From UBA8401 sp041665525 (GTDB lineage Bacteria > Bacteroidota > Ignavibacteria > UBA10030 > UBA8401), in contig JBAYIS010000002.1 in the NCBI GenBank assembly GCA_041665525.1, forward strand, positions 62,001-126,000: a stretch of DNA of 64,000 nucleotides, read 5' to 3'. The notes beneath the pieces are model-generated. The model made no database searches. It was not told the DNA's origin and worked only from the letters and a program-made list of their open reading frames with translations. A program made the translations under genes and the position numbers. Positions 11,001-19,409 of the stretch are shown piece after piece. The stretch's first letter is position 1, and each line of letters begins with the position of its first letter.

Positions 11001-13108
11001 AACAAAGCCAGAAGGTCTATGTTTTCAAGCATCTCGCGAAAACGCCGCGCACTTTCACGCTGGATTCCCTCTGCTTCCTTTCGTTCTGTGATATCCGTGA
11101 CGATTCCGATATGTCGAATCAGAGTGTCGTTTTCATTACGGACCTGGAATCCGCGTACGTGGACCAACCGGTTCTCGCCATCCGGCCGAACGATTCGATA
11201 TTCCACATCCAGACTCGAATTCTCTCCAGTCAGCGTAGCGAAGGCTTCCTGCACCCGATCCCGGTCTGCCGGATGGATAAACTCAGGCCATTCCTGCGGA
11301 TTGGCATACAGACTTTCCACCGAGCGGCCCCAGATCTTTTCAAACGCTGGACTGATATAATGCACTTCCTTCATATCCGGAGAGCGGATCCAGAACGCAT
11401 CGGTGATATTATTGGCGAGTTGGTGAAATTTCTCATTACTTTCCAGCAGGGCCAATTCTGTCAGTTTGCGTTTCGTGATATCTTCGGCAATTCCGAGTAC
11501 CTCCAGTTGAACTCCTTCTTTATCCCGCAAGATTGTTACCGAAAGATTCACCCAAACGATATTCCCGTTTTTATGCACAAATCGTTTTTCCATTTCATAA
11601 TTGGAAATCTTTCCCTCAATGAGTTCGTTAAATTGACCGAGATCTTTTTCAATATCGTCAGGATGCGTAAAATTGGTAAACGTCATTCGTGACAGCTCTT
11701 CTTTTGTATACCCCACCATTGTCGACAATGTCACATTGGAAAGGATCGGATGTCCCTCCAGATCGAGCAATGCTATTGCCAGCGGTGCTTGATCGAACAA
11801 AGTTTTAAACCGTTTTTCGCTCTCTTTAAGAACTTGTTCCGAATGTTTACGATCGGTAATATCTCTCGAAATACCGAACGTACCGATGATCTGGCCGGAA
11901 GCGTCCCGGAACGGAAGTTTGGTTGTGGATGCCCATGTCACACGTCCGTCCGGCCAGGTTTCCATTTCTTCCAGGTTGATCAATGGAGTACCGGTCGCAA
12001 TAATCTTCTGTTCATCATTAAAAGCTGACTGAGAATGCACATCGGAAAAATAGTCGGAATCCTTTTTTCCGAAGAGCTGGAGCGGATCATTGACGCCGAA
12101 CTTCTTCGCAACAGATGCACTCATTCTCAGAAAACGGCTTTCGATATCCTTAAAGTAGATCTGATCTGGCGTGTTATCCATCATCGACTGTATCATACTC
12201 CGCTCATGTTTCAACGCCGCCATTGATTCTCTGCGTTCGGTAATATCACGGATATTACACTGAATCACTTTTTTTTCATTAACCAGATAGACATTGCTTA
12301 CAAATTCTACATACCGGTACTGCCCTTTTTTGGTCTTTAAAGGCAGATCGTCATAGCGTATATATTCTTTTTGCTGAAGTTCTTCAAATGCGGTCTTGCT
12401 CTCATTAACATCGGCAAATGCCCCGATCTCCCAGAGCATTTTCCCGCATAACTCCTGAAGGGAATACCCCAAACTATCGATGATAAACGGATTTGCATCG
12501 GTGATGATCCCGGTTACACCATCCAAAATAAGAATCCCATCTTGCGCCGTTTCGAAAAGACGGCGGTACCGTTCTTCGCTTTCACGGAGCAACATGTCAT
12601 TCATTCTTCGTTCGGTAATGTCCCGGATATTGCATTGGATAACTTTTTTGCGTTTCACTCGGTAAACATTGCTGACAAATTCCACTTCCCGTTTGGCCCC
12701 TTTTTTTGTTCGCAGAGGAAGATCTTCGTATCGGATATATTCATTCTTTTGTAATTCTTCAAATGCCGATTTGCTATCCTTGACATCAATAAATGCTCCG
12801 ATCTCCCACAATCGTTTTCCGATTAACTCATCCTCCGTATAGCCAAGAAGAGTGAGAATAAAAGGGTTCGCGTCGGTTATCACTCCCGATTCTGCATTCA
12901 GCATCAAAATACCATCTTGAGCAGTTTCAAAGAGACGCCGGTAGCGCTCTTCGGAATTTTTGATGGCGAACGGTGTTTGGTACGGTGCTGCTTCACGATC
13001 TCCATCACGCCGGTGGACCTTCAATGCAAACTCTTTTACATCTACTTGTTTGTACGCTGATTCTAATTCCGCTATCAGTGTTTTTTCAATTGTTGAGTAC
13101 GTATTCAT
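8072..13108 (-). CDS. Hybrid sensor histidine kinase with ten PAS domains and a receiver (1678 aa)
   Basis: No signal peptide or membrane segment is visible, so it is probably cytoplasmic. Ten consecutive PAS/PAC units fill residues ~45-1290; the first two are nearly identical (ERYRRLFETAQDGIL). They are followed by HisKA with phospho-acceptor His ~1321 (AGGIAHDFNN), HATPase_c (N-box NARDAM, GTGLGLSVVYG) and a C-terminal receiver with Asp ~1612 (VVTDLGLP). The architecture implies multi-signal sensing and internal phosphorelay. No phosphotransfer or output partner is adjacent. ATG 13108 is preceded by GGATGAGG. It closes a same-strand run that includes an AI-2E permease and an AsmA-like gene. 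The repeated PAS units suggest expansion by internal duplication. Confidence 0.93.
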   Translation of the reverse strand: MNTYSTIEKTLIAELESAYKQVDVKEFALKVHRRDGDREAAPYQTPFAIKNSEERYRRLFETAQDGILMLNAESGVITDANPFILTLLGYTEDELIGKRLWEIGAFIDVKDSKSAFEELQKNEYIRYEDLPLRTKKGAKREVEFVSNVYRVKRKKVIQCNIRDITERRMNDMLLRESEERYRRLFETAQDGILILDGVTGIITDANPFIIDSLGYSLQELCGKMLWEIGAFADVNESKTAFEELQQKEYIRYDDLPLKTKKGQYRYVEFVSNVYLVNEKKVIQCNIRDITERRESMAALKHERSMIQSMMDNTPDQIYFKDIESRFLRMSASVAKKFGVNDPLQLFGKKDSDYFSDVHSQSAFNDEQKIIATGTPLINLEEMETWPDGRVTWASTTKLPFRDASGQIIGTFGISRDITDRKHSEQVLKESEKRFKTLFDQAPLAIALLDLEGHPILSNVTLSTMVGYTKEELSRMTFTNFTHPDDIEKDLGQFNELIEGKISNYEMEKRFVHKNGNIVWVNLSVTILRDKEGVQLEVLGIAEDITKRKLTELALLESNEKFHQLANNITDAFWIRSPDMKEVHYISPAFEKIWGRSVESLYANPQEWPEFIHPADRDRVQEAFATLTGENSSLDVEYRIVRPDGENRLVHVRGFQVRNENDTLIRHIGIVTDITERKEAEGIQRESARRFREMLENIDLLALLLDREGKVTFCNDYLLRLTGYTREHVIGQNWFTMFIPPELTIEQAFDDSMANGSLFQHNENELITATGERRLISWNNIELRDKDGQVIGSSSIGEDITERKHAEQLIRASEKKYRGIFENIQDVFFETRLDGTIVELSPSIANVSKGQYHRESMIGHSMYDYYYDASERQTLIEKLQKKGSVTDFEVTMKNNDGSKILCSVSATFQYDAQGQPERIIGSLRDITERITALEAMRKSEEQFRLLFDNSIDGILVTHPDGTIDSANSAACRIFGATEKEIMALGRNGIVDTADPRLSAALREREHTGKFSGELSLRRKDGSRFPGEISTSLYKDKKGNFISSMSIRDISERKDVEKQIALLAHTLKSIIECVSVRDMDDTILFVNAAFLKTYGYTEEEIVGKNISVIRPPLQPSETTGEILNATLAGGWSGELLNRKKNGEEFPISLSTSCVRDESGNAIALVGVASDITERRHNEIYLQRSEERYRRLVEFSPSAIIVHNHVTIVYVNPAAVKLLAARDASELIGKPIRDILHKDHKESARLRMPKSGSNPALPLSKEKFLRMDGATIDVEVVSLLIEYDGISAMQDVVRDVTDQNRIQQELVQSQKSESIGTLAGGIAHDFNNILGIILGYTHVIGKAGPNGKNMAESLAAINQAVNRGAALVRQILTFARKTETSFEPISITDLVHELVSMLRQTFPKIITFTVQLPSDIPFILADRTQIHQVLLNLCVNARDAMPKGGAISINADTLSGASVKELFPAADQQSYVCITVSDNGEGMNETTKGRIFDPFFTTKPQGKGTGLGLSVVYGVVQAHHGFISVESIPNKGTSFQIYLPSPDTGLKFIEQQDAAVLSDGGNETILLVEDELLLLDMTRFLLESWGYTILVAHDGAEAVEVYKNHHSEISLVVTDLGLPVMTGMEEYSKLREVDKNVKVIFASGFFDTDVKSELVVNGAKYFIQKPYIASEMLRMIREALQ

Positions 13109-13359
13109 TTGTTAACCTCATCCTTCTGCTGCACATCGGTGTCGATCGAGATTTACTATTGTACCGCTTCCTGGTCGTTGCCGTACATGCAACGCCAATG
13201 ATCTTATAGAATTTTTTTCTGTCCTCGATGCAAGACAACACCGCAATGATGGTAATCGCCCGAACGATGTGAATACACCCGAACAGCCATGCAATGAATA
13301 AAATAGCTGCTACGATTTCGATGGTATGCTTATTCTCTGCTTTCGTTCATCACGATGTT

Positions 13360-14442
13360 TTATACGCGCAGCGCCACAGTCTGTTTTTTTTCTGCAGCGA
13401 TTTTTTCTGTATGCGCGATTTCCGGTCCCAGTAAAACACCGATCCACGCTGTCCGGTCATTGCTTTCAAATGCAGCTTTCACCGTCATGGTCAGCGGAAT
13501 ACAGAGCACCACCCCAACCGGGCCAAGCATTGTTCCCCAAAAAATCATGGAAAGGAAGACAACCAACGTGGACATCCCCAATTTGCGTCCCATGATCTTC
13601 GGTTCGAGGATGTTTCCGAGAATAGTACCGACGGCGAAATATCCGAGGGCGGCCAATAACGCGGTTTCCCCTCCGTGCTGCGTTAATGCAAGCAACACCG
13701 CCGGAATAGCGGCGATTACTGATCCGATATTGGGAATGAAGAGTAACAGAAATGTCATAAATCCCCATAACACGGGAAAATCAACGCTTAGGATGATAAG
13801 CCACACGGCAATTATCATTCCTGCCGACAAATTAATGACTGTTTTGATGATCATATATCGTTTCATTTCGTTCGCGAATTTTGTGAACTGCGGAAATACC
13901 CGCTGCGGGTCGCCCAGCACCGAACGGATCTTTTCCGGGAAACTCGAAGCCTCCAACAGAATAAAAACGACAGTAAGAAGGATCAGCAAAACATTGGAAA
14001 GTGCTGCACCCATTTGCGACAACGCGCCGACCGCCAACCCCAGGATCGGACCGGGATTGAAATACTCCAACAACACCTTATCCGTCACCATAATATGCTT
14101 GCTGGCCAAAAATGGTTTTAGTGCCAGAACTTCTTCCCGCAGCCGCTGCTGATAAAACGGCAGTGCATCGGAGAATGAACTGAGCGAAGTACCGACGATC
14201 ACTCCCATAATTAACAATAGTATGATCAATGCCGATATTACCAAGAGCACGGCGATCGATCGGGGAACGCGGTGCCGTTCCATCCACAACACCGGAGGTG
14301 TCGCGATCAGCGCTATGAAAGCCGATAAAAGAAACAGCGATACAACCGCCTGTGCCTGATTGATGCCGTAGATGACGACGACGATTGCCGCGGCAATGAT
14401 AAAGAATTCTGTTCCATGGTGAGAATTATTTTTTTCTACCAT
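13360..14442 (-). CDS. AI-2E family (PerM/YhhT-like) membrane transporter (360 aa)
   Basis: The protein is polytopic, with hydrophobic segments at about residues 10-50 and 60-85 and four more after residue 140. It carries the family patterns LFIPNIGSVIAAIPAVLLAL and LEPKIMGRKLGMSTLVVF, ending with GPVGVVLCIPLTMTVK. Length fits the family (about 350 aa). Members export small molecules or act as Na+/H+ antiporters; the substrate cannot be read from sequence. AAAGGTG precedes ATG 14442. Only 20 bp separate it from the AsmA-like gene upstream, so both are probably co-transcribed. Confidence 0.9.
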   Translation of the reverse strand: MVEKNNSHHGTEFFIIAAAIVVVIYGINQAQAVVSLFLLSAFIALIATPPVLWMERHRVPRSIAVLLVISALIILLLIMGVIVGTSLSSFSDALPFYQQRLREEVLALKPFLASKHIMVTDKVLLEYFNPGPILGLAVGALSQMGAALSNVLLILLTVVFILLEASSFPEKIRSVLGDPQRVFPQFTKFANEMKRYMIIKTVINLSAGMIIAVWLIILSVDFPVLWGFMTFLLLFIPNIGSVIAAIPAVLLALTQHGGETALLAALGYFAVGTILGNILEPKIMGRKLGMSTLVVFLSMIFWGTMLGPVGVVLCIPLTMTVKAAFESNDRTAWIGVLLGPEIAHTEKIAAEKKQTVALRV

Positions 14443-14462
14443 TGTATCACCTTTTGTTCAAA

Positions 14463-15833
14463 TCAAAATCCAACAACATCTTTCACTCCGCTGCGAAGGG
14501 CAAACCAAACAAACCGGAAGAATGGATCTTCGTGTGTAAGGGAATAGTCTATCTTGCCGATTGCTATTGCTCCGGATTTGTCCGGCACATTATTTTTACG
14601 GATAGTAAATGTGTTGGCAATAAATGATGTAATTCGATCACCAATTCCCTTTTCGCTCCCTGTCTTTGAATTGATGAATGCAAAACTCAGGTCGGAATAT
14701 TCCACCCGCACCGTGCCGAGTGCGCGCCCCGAACGAACGATCACTTCGAAAGCTGCGGACCGGATTGCTCCGCGTACCCGCACCTGTTCCGCGGTTTCGA
14801 GAAATACATTCAGCTCCTGAACGTTCATTGAACCCAGCGTGCCGGAATAGCGGAATGAAAAATCCGGCGAGGCCGGCGGGAACAAGATGCGGATATTCAT
14901 TGCTCCAGACTTCATAAACACTCCTTGCGCTTGAATGGTGAGGGGAACCGACTCATCATTGGTGAGCCCCAACGCCAGTACCTGCAATTTTTCGATTGTA
15001 ATCGCTGCCGGTTTCTTCCGGACACCAAACCGTTCGCCATAGATAACATTGGCAGCGACAATACTGACGGTGTCCACCTGCAGTGGAGACTGTAAAGATG
15101 CAAGCATCCCATTCGGCATGTTATAAAAGGCGGAGTCGCTCCGATCCATTTTGTCCTTGTTCACCAGAATATCAAGCGAAGGATTGTGTAGGCCAATTGA
15201 ACGAGCCCGATACACGTTGTTCATCAGGAGATCGGGAAGAAAAATACCTGTGAGAGTTAAAAAAGGAATATGGATGCGGTATCGTGATTGCCGGTATGCA
15301 CTCCGGGCAAAGAATGATTCATCATCGGTATTCGGTTCCAAATGAATGGACTCGGCACGCACCTGCGAATCCGGAATGGAAATATGAAGAGGTCCGCAGC
15401 GTACAACATAATGCAAAAGCATATTCGTCAGAACGATTTCCTGTGCTTCGAAAACTGCATCCGAAAGATGTTCTCCGGTCAATCGGTTGCCACGGATCAA
15501 TGGAAGCCAGCTGATTCCTTTCATCGAAAGCAATTGAACAGTACTCCACGCAGTACTGTCACGATTTCGTATCGTTATGGAATCTACAACAAGCACATTC
15601 TTCAGTACAGTGCACCGCACTCCATGGAGACGAATCGAATATCCGGGATACAGGGCAGAAAATGTTTTTTCAAGTCGAGGCGTAATGTACTGGTTGATGA
15701 AAGGATCAGGAAAGAGCAGCAGGCCGAACACCGAAAAGAGTATGATTGCCGCGCAGGCAATTCCGGCATAGAGAACAATGCTCCAGACGGAACGTTTGGG
15801 ATGGTTACGGAAAAAATACTTTTTCATAGACAT
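14463..15833 (-). CDS. AsmA-like membrane-anchored periplasmic protein (456 aa)
   Basis: One N-terminal membrane helix (about residues 17-42, IVLYAGIACAAIILFSVFG) is followed by a beta-rich periplasmic region. The segment LEKTFSALYPGYSIRLHGV...LVVDSITIRN resembles the N-terminal AsmA/DUF748 repeat (a membrane anchor followed by a beta-groove). Such proteins belong to the same superfamily as TamB and are linked to outer-membrane biogenesis. ATG 15833 (MSMKK) has no clear Shine-Dalgarno; ATG 15827 is equally possible. It lies between the LysE exporter (66 bp) and the AI-2E permease (20 bp). The family assignment is by fold pattern, not a diagnostic motif. Confidence 0.65.
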   Translation of the reverse strand: MSMKKYFFRNHPKRSVWSIVLYAGIACAAIILFSVFGLLLFPDPFINQYITPRLEKTFSALYPGYSIRLHGVRCTVLKNVLVVDSITIRNRDSTAWSTVQLLSMKGISWLPLIRGNRLTGEHLSDAVFEAQEIVLTNMLLHYVVRCGPLHISIPDSQVRAESIHLEPNTDDESFFARSAYRQSRYRIHIPFLTLTGIFLPDLLMNNVYRARSIGLHNPSLDILVNKDKMDRSDSAFYNMPNGMLASLQSPLQVDTVSIVAANVIYGERFGVRKKPAAITIEKLQVLALGLTNDESVPLTIQAQGVFMKSGAMNIRILFPPASPDFSFRYSGTLGSMNVQELNVFLETAEQVRVRGAIRSAAFEVIVRSGRALGTVRVEYSDLSFAFINSKTGSEKGIGDRITSFIANTFTIRKNNVPDKSGAIAIGKIDYSLTHEDPFFRFVWFALRSGVKDVVGF

Positions 15834-15899
15834 TGGATGCTGTTCAAAATGGGAAATGACCGGGATAACACACCAGAACGCATAGCATGAAAAGATTGA

Positions 15900-16514
15900 T
15901 TAGAGCACGCCGGCCAGTGCAATCATCGCAGAAATCAATATCAATATTCCGGCAACTCTGTTCACCCAACGGAAACCGTCTTTATCCAGTTTGTCCCTGA
16001 ATTGCGTCGCAATATAACTCAGTGTCAGAAACCATGTGCCTGAACCGAGGAACACTCCTATCACAAGAAGACTGGCCGAGACAACATTCAATGCATGTCC
16101 CAATCCGAACGCCGCAAAAACTGCGATAAAGGCGAACACGGTCACCGGGTTTGTTATGACCAACAGAAATGCGTAAACGTAGGAGCGCAGTATTCCTGTG
16201 CTTTCAAAATGGATCCTTGGATCCTTGGGCCTGGCATAATATGTTCTTATCCCCAGAAACAGGAGCACCCCTCCGCCGATCAACCGAAGCCAAAGTTGAT
16301 TTGCTGCGATCGTATCCGAAATAAATGTAAGGCCAAAGGCAGCGAGACTGGCGTAGAGCGCATCACCGGTAGCGGCGCCGATGCCGATGATAAGGCCTCG
16401 GGCATGTCCTTCTGCCAATGTTTTACGGATGCAAAGAATGCCCACCGGTCCGACCGGAACAGCCATGGCAAAACCGATGATCACCCCTTGAACGAGAAAT
16501 AGCAGTTCATGCAT
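15900..16514 (-). CDS. LysE/RhtB family translocator (204 aa)
   Basis: The start is set at ATG 16514, 7 nt after GGAG. From there the protein has the standard LysE length and opening (LVQGVIIGFAMAVPVGPVG). Six hydrophobic segments are visible, with the conserved PVGPVGILCIRKTL motif near residue 20 and GIGAATGDALYAS near residue 48. Family members export amino acids or derivatives across the inner membrane; the substrate is not readable. A 32-codon longer frame exists but is unlikely. It is followed after 66 bp by the AsmA-like gene. Confidence 0.9.
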   Translation of the reverse strand: MHELLFLVQGVIIGFAMAVPVGPVGILCIRKTLAEGHARGLIIGIGAATGDALYASLAAFGLTFISDTIAANQLWLRLIGGGVLLFLGIRTYYARPKDPRIHFESTGILRSYVYAFLLVITNPVTVFAFIAVFAAFGLGHALNVVSASLLVIGVFLGSGTWFLTLSYIATQFRDKLDKDGFRWVNRVAGILILISAMIALAGVL

Positions 16515-16610
16515 TCCAATGCTCCGGAGAGTGTTGTGATTAATTAACCGTACCAGCATGTACGGATCGAGAAAGATCGATCCGTTGTGCATCGTAACAC
16601 CGGGAATCAA

Positions 16611-16754
16611 TCACCGCTGCGATATCCGAAAGCGATGGGATCCCTTCGTCCGCATATTCGGCATTGCCTGATCACACTCTTTCAAGAATCTGCCGATGAG
16701 AATAAATATTGCACAAACACCGAGATACAGAAAAATGCCAATTAGAATATCCAT
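16611..16754 (-). CDS. Small single-span membrane protein (47 aa)
   Basis: ATG 16754 is preceded by AGAGGA at 8 nt. The frame encodes MDILIGIFLYLGVCAIFILI, a single membrane span, followed by a short basic cytoplasmic-type tail (KECDQAMPNMRTKGSHRFR) and TGA at 16611. It sits 46 bp downstream of another small membrane protein gene and about 100 bp before lysE. The family is not recognised. It is supported by the ribosome-binding site, the hydrophobic core and the same-strand context. Confidence 0.6.
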   Translation of the reverse strand: MDILIGIFLYLGVCAIFILIGRFLKECDQAMPNMRTKGSHRFRISQR

Positions 16755-16800
16755 CGAAAAATTCCTCTTCTCATTTGTACTTCGTTGATAGAAAATAAAA

Positions 16801-16998
16801 CTACATCCGTATCCTTTTCCCTACACGTATAGGATTTGTCGTAATCTTTACAAAGGGAGGCGGCATCGAGAGCCGCACAATTACGGCAATGAGTGCGAGC
16901 AGCGGAAGAACATGGATATATATTGCTGATACATTGATGCCGATTCCTGTAAACCAGGTGATCAGCAAAAGGAATATGTCATAATAGAGTATTATCAT
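16801..16998 (-). CDS. Small two-span membrane protein, DUF5670/lmo0937-like (65 aa)
   Basis: The protein has two hydrophobic segments (ILYYDIFLLLITWFTGIGI, then IHVLPLLALIAVIVRL) with the W...G...IH spacing seen in the short lmo0937/DUF5670 membrane family. It then has a basic tail ending GKRIRM. These proteins are common in stress-responsive gene sets but lack a known activity. It starts 24 bp after the gene at 17023-17379, which suggests one transcript. A GGAG is 17 nt from the ATG, rather far. Confidence 0.6.
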   Translation of the reverse strand: MIILYYDIFLLLITWFTGIGINVSAIYIHVLPLLALIAVIVRLSMPPPFVKITTNPIRVGKRIRM

Positions 16999-17022
16999 AT
17001 CGGTACGAGTTGATCTCCTGCG

Positions 17023-17379
17023 TTAATGATCTGTTTGTTTCGGAAAATATCGGGCCCGCGCAATGGAATCGACCGATGTGAACGGCTGCCGAAGAAGTAA
17101 TGTTAGTCCCTCATTTTGACTGGATAAGAGTTGGAACTGATTATCCACTCCGTCGAGGGAATATGTTAATTCGATGACTGAGTGACGCAGCAGGGCATTT
17201 TCCTGCGCCAGTGCAAATTCAGGACGGAATAATACCGGCCGGTCTGACGTATGGTTCCAGTACAGAATACCGAACACCAGCATCGAACCGAGGATGATTC
17301 CCGAAAAGATACTCCCCGCTGTTGTCCATGGGGTTCCCGTCATCCTGATCTGTGTCTCGGAATACTGGTAGAGCGACAT
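17023..17379 (-). CDS. Single-span membrane protein of unknown function (118 aa)
   Basis: AAAGGAAA precedes ATG 17379. A polar N-terminus of about 20 residues leads into a membrane segment (AGSIFSGIILGSMLVFGILYW). The rest is about 70 residues of extracytoplasmic, mostly helical sequence (ENALLRHSVIELTYSLDGV, LLSSQNEGLTLLLRQ). The family is not recognised. It lies in a row of small membrane-protein genes (17480, 16801, 16611) that could form one transcription unit ending in lysE and the AsmA-like gene. Confidence 0.6.
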   Translation of the reverse strand: MSLYQYSETQIRMTGTPWTTAGSIFSGIILGSMLVFGILYWNHTSDRPVLFRPEFALAQENALLRHSVIELTYSLDGVDNQFQLLSSQNEGLTLLLRQPFTSVDSIARARYFPKQTDH

Positions 17380-17479
17380 GCTGTTTCCTTTACTTGAATG
17401 ATGTATTGATCGGTAACTGTGCGGGAGTACAATTCTTGAACCGAAAGTTCAAAATTCTTCTCTCATTGTTCAGTGAAAC

Positions 17480-17641
17480 CTATATGTAATAACTGTCACT
17501 GTCATCATCCTGCCGGATGGTCAGCTCATGCTCGATGTTTTCAGTGGATCGGACCGCGGAATAGATCACTGCGGCACCGCCAATCACCAGCATGCCTGCA
17601 ATCAGTGTCAAAATTGTTTTTGCGTTGACTATCTCTTTCAT
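17480..17641 (-). CDS. Small single-span membrane protein (53 aa)
   Basis: ATG 17641 follows GAAGGAAG. The protein is MKEIVNAKT, then a hydrophobic stretch (ILTLIAGMLVIGGAAVIY), then an acidic tail with DDDSDSYY. The longer frame to 17710 adds a basic, Cys-containing segment without a ribosome-binding site. The shared dyad motif lies about 117 bp upstream. The family is not recognised. Confidence 0.6.
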   Translation of the reverse strand: MKEIVNAKTILTLIAGMLVIGGAAVIYSAVRSTENIEHELTIRQDDDSDSYYI

Positions 17642-17755
17642 TTCCTGCTTCCTTCTGTTCGTTGTTACCGCATCACTCGTTGTGCAGATGAAGGTGCGGC
17701 ACCGCTTCATTGCTGTAATGAAAGTAGAGAATCCAAAATGAATCGAACATCCTCC

Positions 17756-17785
17756 AAAGTGATGAAAAAGGGATTAATGCCCAGG
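17756..17785 (-). promoter_or_regulatory. Shared upstream dyad motif, copy 3
   Basis: The plus strand reads GTGATGAAAAAGGGATTAAT then GCCCAGG. The core keeps GATGAAAAAGGGATTAAT. GGG and CCC arms replace the AAAGG/CCTTT arms of other copies. It lies about 117 bp upstream of ATG 17641. Confidence 0.5.
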
Positions 17786-17843
17786 ATATAGAAAATGTGT
17801 CATCCCTCTCCAAGAATAATCGACGGTGATAGTGCTGTTTAAA

Positions 17844-17877
17844 CCAGAAATAGCCGCATTTCTGCAGCTATTTCTGG
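17844..17877 (-). terminator. Hairpin after the small lipoprotein gene
   Basis: CCAGAAATAG and CTATTTCTGG form a perfect 10-bp stem with a 14-nt loop, starting 21 nt after the stop at 17898. There is no strong U-run. Confidence 0.5.
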
Positions 17878-17897
17878 CATTCATTGAATATTCCGAG

Positions 17898-18233
17898 TTA
17901 ATTATCGATACGGATCGTCGGCGGATTACCGGTCTGCAGCACCACAGTATAGCGTTCATCCATCTCACAATTGAATTTTGCCGATGGCGAGACGGATTCA
18001 TTCTGAATAACAGCCGTAACAGCGGTGTTCCCTTCTGCAACCGTACTGTATGCCGTTGTCTGACCTGATGCAACATCATTAATATTGACGGTATTGCCCC
18101 CCGACGTCTGGATCTGAACATTTGCTTTATCCAAGCGTTCATTTCGAATGCGGAATTGCGGGTCCTCTTCCGAGCAGCCGATCATTGCAAGGACTATTAC
18201 AACAGCAAGAATATGTGCGAGAATTTTTTTCAT
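17898..18233 (-). CDS. Small lipoprotein (111 aa)
   Basis: AAAGGAG lies ahead of ATG 18233. The signal is MKKILAHILAVVIVLAMIGC with the lipobox Cys at residue 20, followed by SEEDPQFRIRNERLDKANVQ. The mature part is about 90 residues of predicted beta-structure, with a VASGQTTAYSTVAEG segment. It recalls DUF4397-type small immunoglobulin-like lipoproteins, but weakly. It follows the 18312-18527 ORF by 78 bp. No activity can be assigned. Confidence 0.75.
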   Translation of the reverse strand: MKKILAHILAVVIVLAMIGCSEEDPQFRIRNERLDKANVQIQTSGGNTVNINDVASGQTTAYSTVAEGNTAVTAVIQNESVSPSAKFNCEMDERYTVVLQTGNPPTIRIDN

Positions 18234-18311
18234 ATGTTTTTTCTCCTTTGACGAAATAGTGCATCATTGATTTCATTCTGACCAGCATTTACCAAAATTC
18301 CGGAACTTTGT

Positions 18312-18527
18312 TTACTCAGTGTACACACTTGTATATTTCGCTTGTGTATAGTCCGAAATTGACCACAAGCCTCCTGTTCTGATATCTAATAAGGAATAAT
18401 TTTCCGGCATAATAATTGTCTGATTTTTTCGGCCCGGAACGACAGACGGCACAGTGTTGTTCGATTCGGCATCCGTTGCCTGCAGGCTCGAACTTCCCCG
18501 CAGCTTTTTGTTGTGAGAGATGTTCAT
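18312..18527 (-). CDS. Hypothetical protein (71 aa)
   Basis: ATG 18527 has AAGGAA 9 nt ahead; ATG 18545 is an alternative adding six residues. The gene begins 25 bp after the stop of the upstream barrel gene, consistent with a shared transcript. The product is polar, with no signal peptide or membrane segment (MNISHNKKLRGSSS... ENYSLLDIRTGGLW). The family is not recognised. It could be a non-coding frame, but spacing and ribosome-binding site favour a gene. Confidence 0.4.
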   Translation of the reverse strand: MNISHNKKLRGSSSLQATDAESNNTVPSVVPGRKNQTIIMPENYSLLDIRTGGLWSISDYTQAKYTSVYTE

Positions 18528-18552
18528 ATGCTTTTCTTCCTTCATCAATGCG

Positions 18553-19308
18553 TTATAAACCAAACAAAAGGCTGACAGTGAAGAGCATCGAATGGATGCT
18601 TCTGTCGTTGGAAATAAAATGTTTATCGTCCCCGACAGCATAGAGCGGATCTTTGCTGTCATTCAGCGCCAGATACGAATCGATTCGCTCATTGCCGGCA
18701 GGATTCATATCCAGCCATTCATTCCCGGAAATGTTCATAAAATTATACGCCGTAGTGAAGTCGAGAGAAAGTAAAGGACCGATCGATACTTCGGCGCCAA
18801 TGGTAAATCCTGCACCCAGGCGCGTGGCTTCTTTGACACTGTATGTTGCGCTGGGAATTTTTGAGACTCCCTGAAAATTTGCCTCACCGCTGAACCTGTT
18901 CCATGCCAGATTCACTCCGGCATACGGCCTGATCGGCAGTGCCGGTATCGTGATATGGAATTCCGGCCCGACCTTCAATGATAGGATCTTCTGCGTTATT
19001 TCCACACTTCCCTGTCCCGGTTCACTGTTGCCGGTGTTTCCCAGCGATGAAAAATTTATCTCTCCAACCAGATCCACTCTTCCCAACCCCACTTTTCCTT
19101 TGCCGTGAATGTTTAATCCGCTGTTCTGTCCATATTTGGTACCGGTATAATATTCCATCGTGGAACCGTTTAGATCAGAAACAGCGCTGGTAATACCCAC
19201 ACCGGCCCCCGCTTTGAGATCCACCTGCGCCGTCATGAGCGGTGCAGTGATCATTGTCAGAAGAGCGATCGCGCCGATACATTTGGCGAGATATTGAATA
19301 ATTGTCAT
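18553..19308 (-). CDS. Exported outer-membrane beta-barrel protein (251 aa)
   Basis: The start is set at ATG 19308, directly after GGAGGAAGT and a signal peptide (MTIIQYLAKCIGAIALLTMI, cleavage near TAQ). The longer frame to 19356 lacks a ribosome-binding site. The mature part shows alternating strands with turns (LKAGAGVGITSAVSDL, VGPEFHITIPALPIRPYAGVNL, LGAGFTIGAEVSIGPL) and ends FTVSLLFGL, typical of the OmpW/outer-membrane beta-barrel superfamily. Function unknown. It is separated from the large upstream T9SS gene by a strong hairpin. Confidence 0.75.
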   Translation of the reverse strand: MTIIQYLAKCIGAIALLTMITAPLMTAQVDLKAGAGVGITSAVSDLNGSTMEYYTGTKYGQNSGLNIHGKGKVGLGRVDLVGEINFSSLGNTGNSEPGQGSVEITQKILSLKVGPEFHITIPALPIRPYAGVNLAWNRFSGEANFQGVSKIPSATYSVKEATRLGAGFTIGAEVSIGPLLSLDFTTAYNFMNISGNEWLDMNPAGNERIDSYLALNDSKDPLYAVGDDKHFISNDRSIHSMLFTVSLLFGL

Positions 19309-19343
19309 ACTTCCTCCGCTAACATTGTCGTGCGGTAAATAAT

Positions 19344-19375
19344 CTCTCGTTCTCAACAGATGCTGAGAACGAGAG
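19344..19375 (-). terminator. Hairpin terminator after the DUF3494/CBM9 gene
   Basis: CTCTCGTTCTCA and TGAGAACGAGAG form a perfect 12-bp stem with an 8-nt loop, followed in the gene direction by ATTATTTA. It is placed 35 nt after the stop at 19410. Confidence 0.7.
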
Positions 19376-19409
19376 TATCCGTATGTCTGCTATTCTTTTC
19401 AATTTTAGG

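Noticed and set aside
13355..14152. 265-aa plus-strand ORF
   Set aside because: Antisense to the AI-2E transporter gene; low-complexity translation without domain; the minus frame has clear family motifs.
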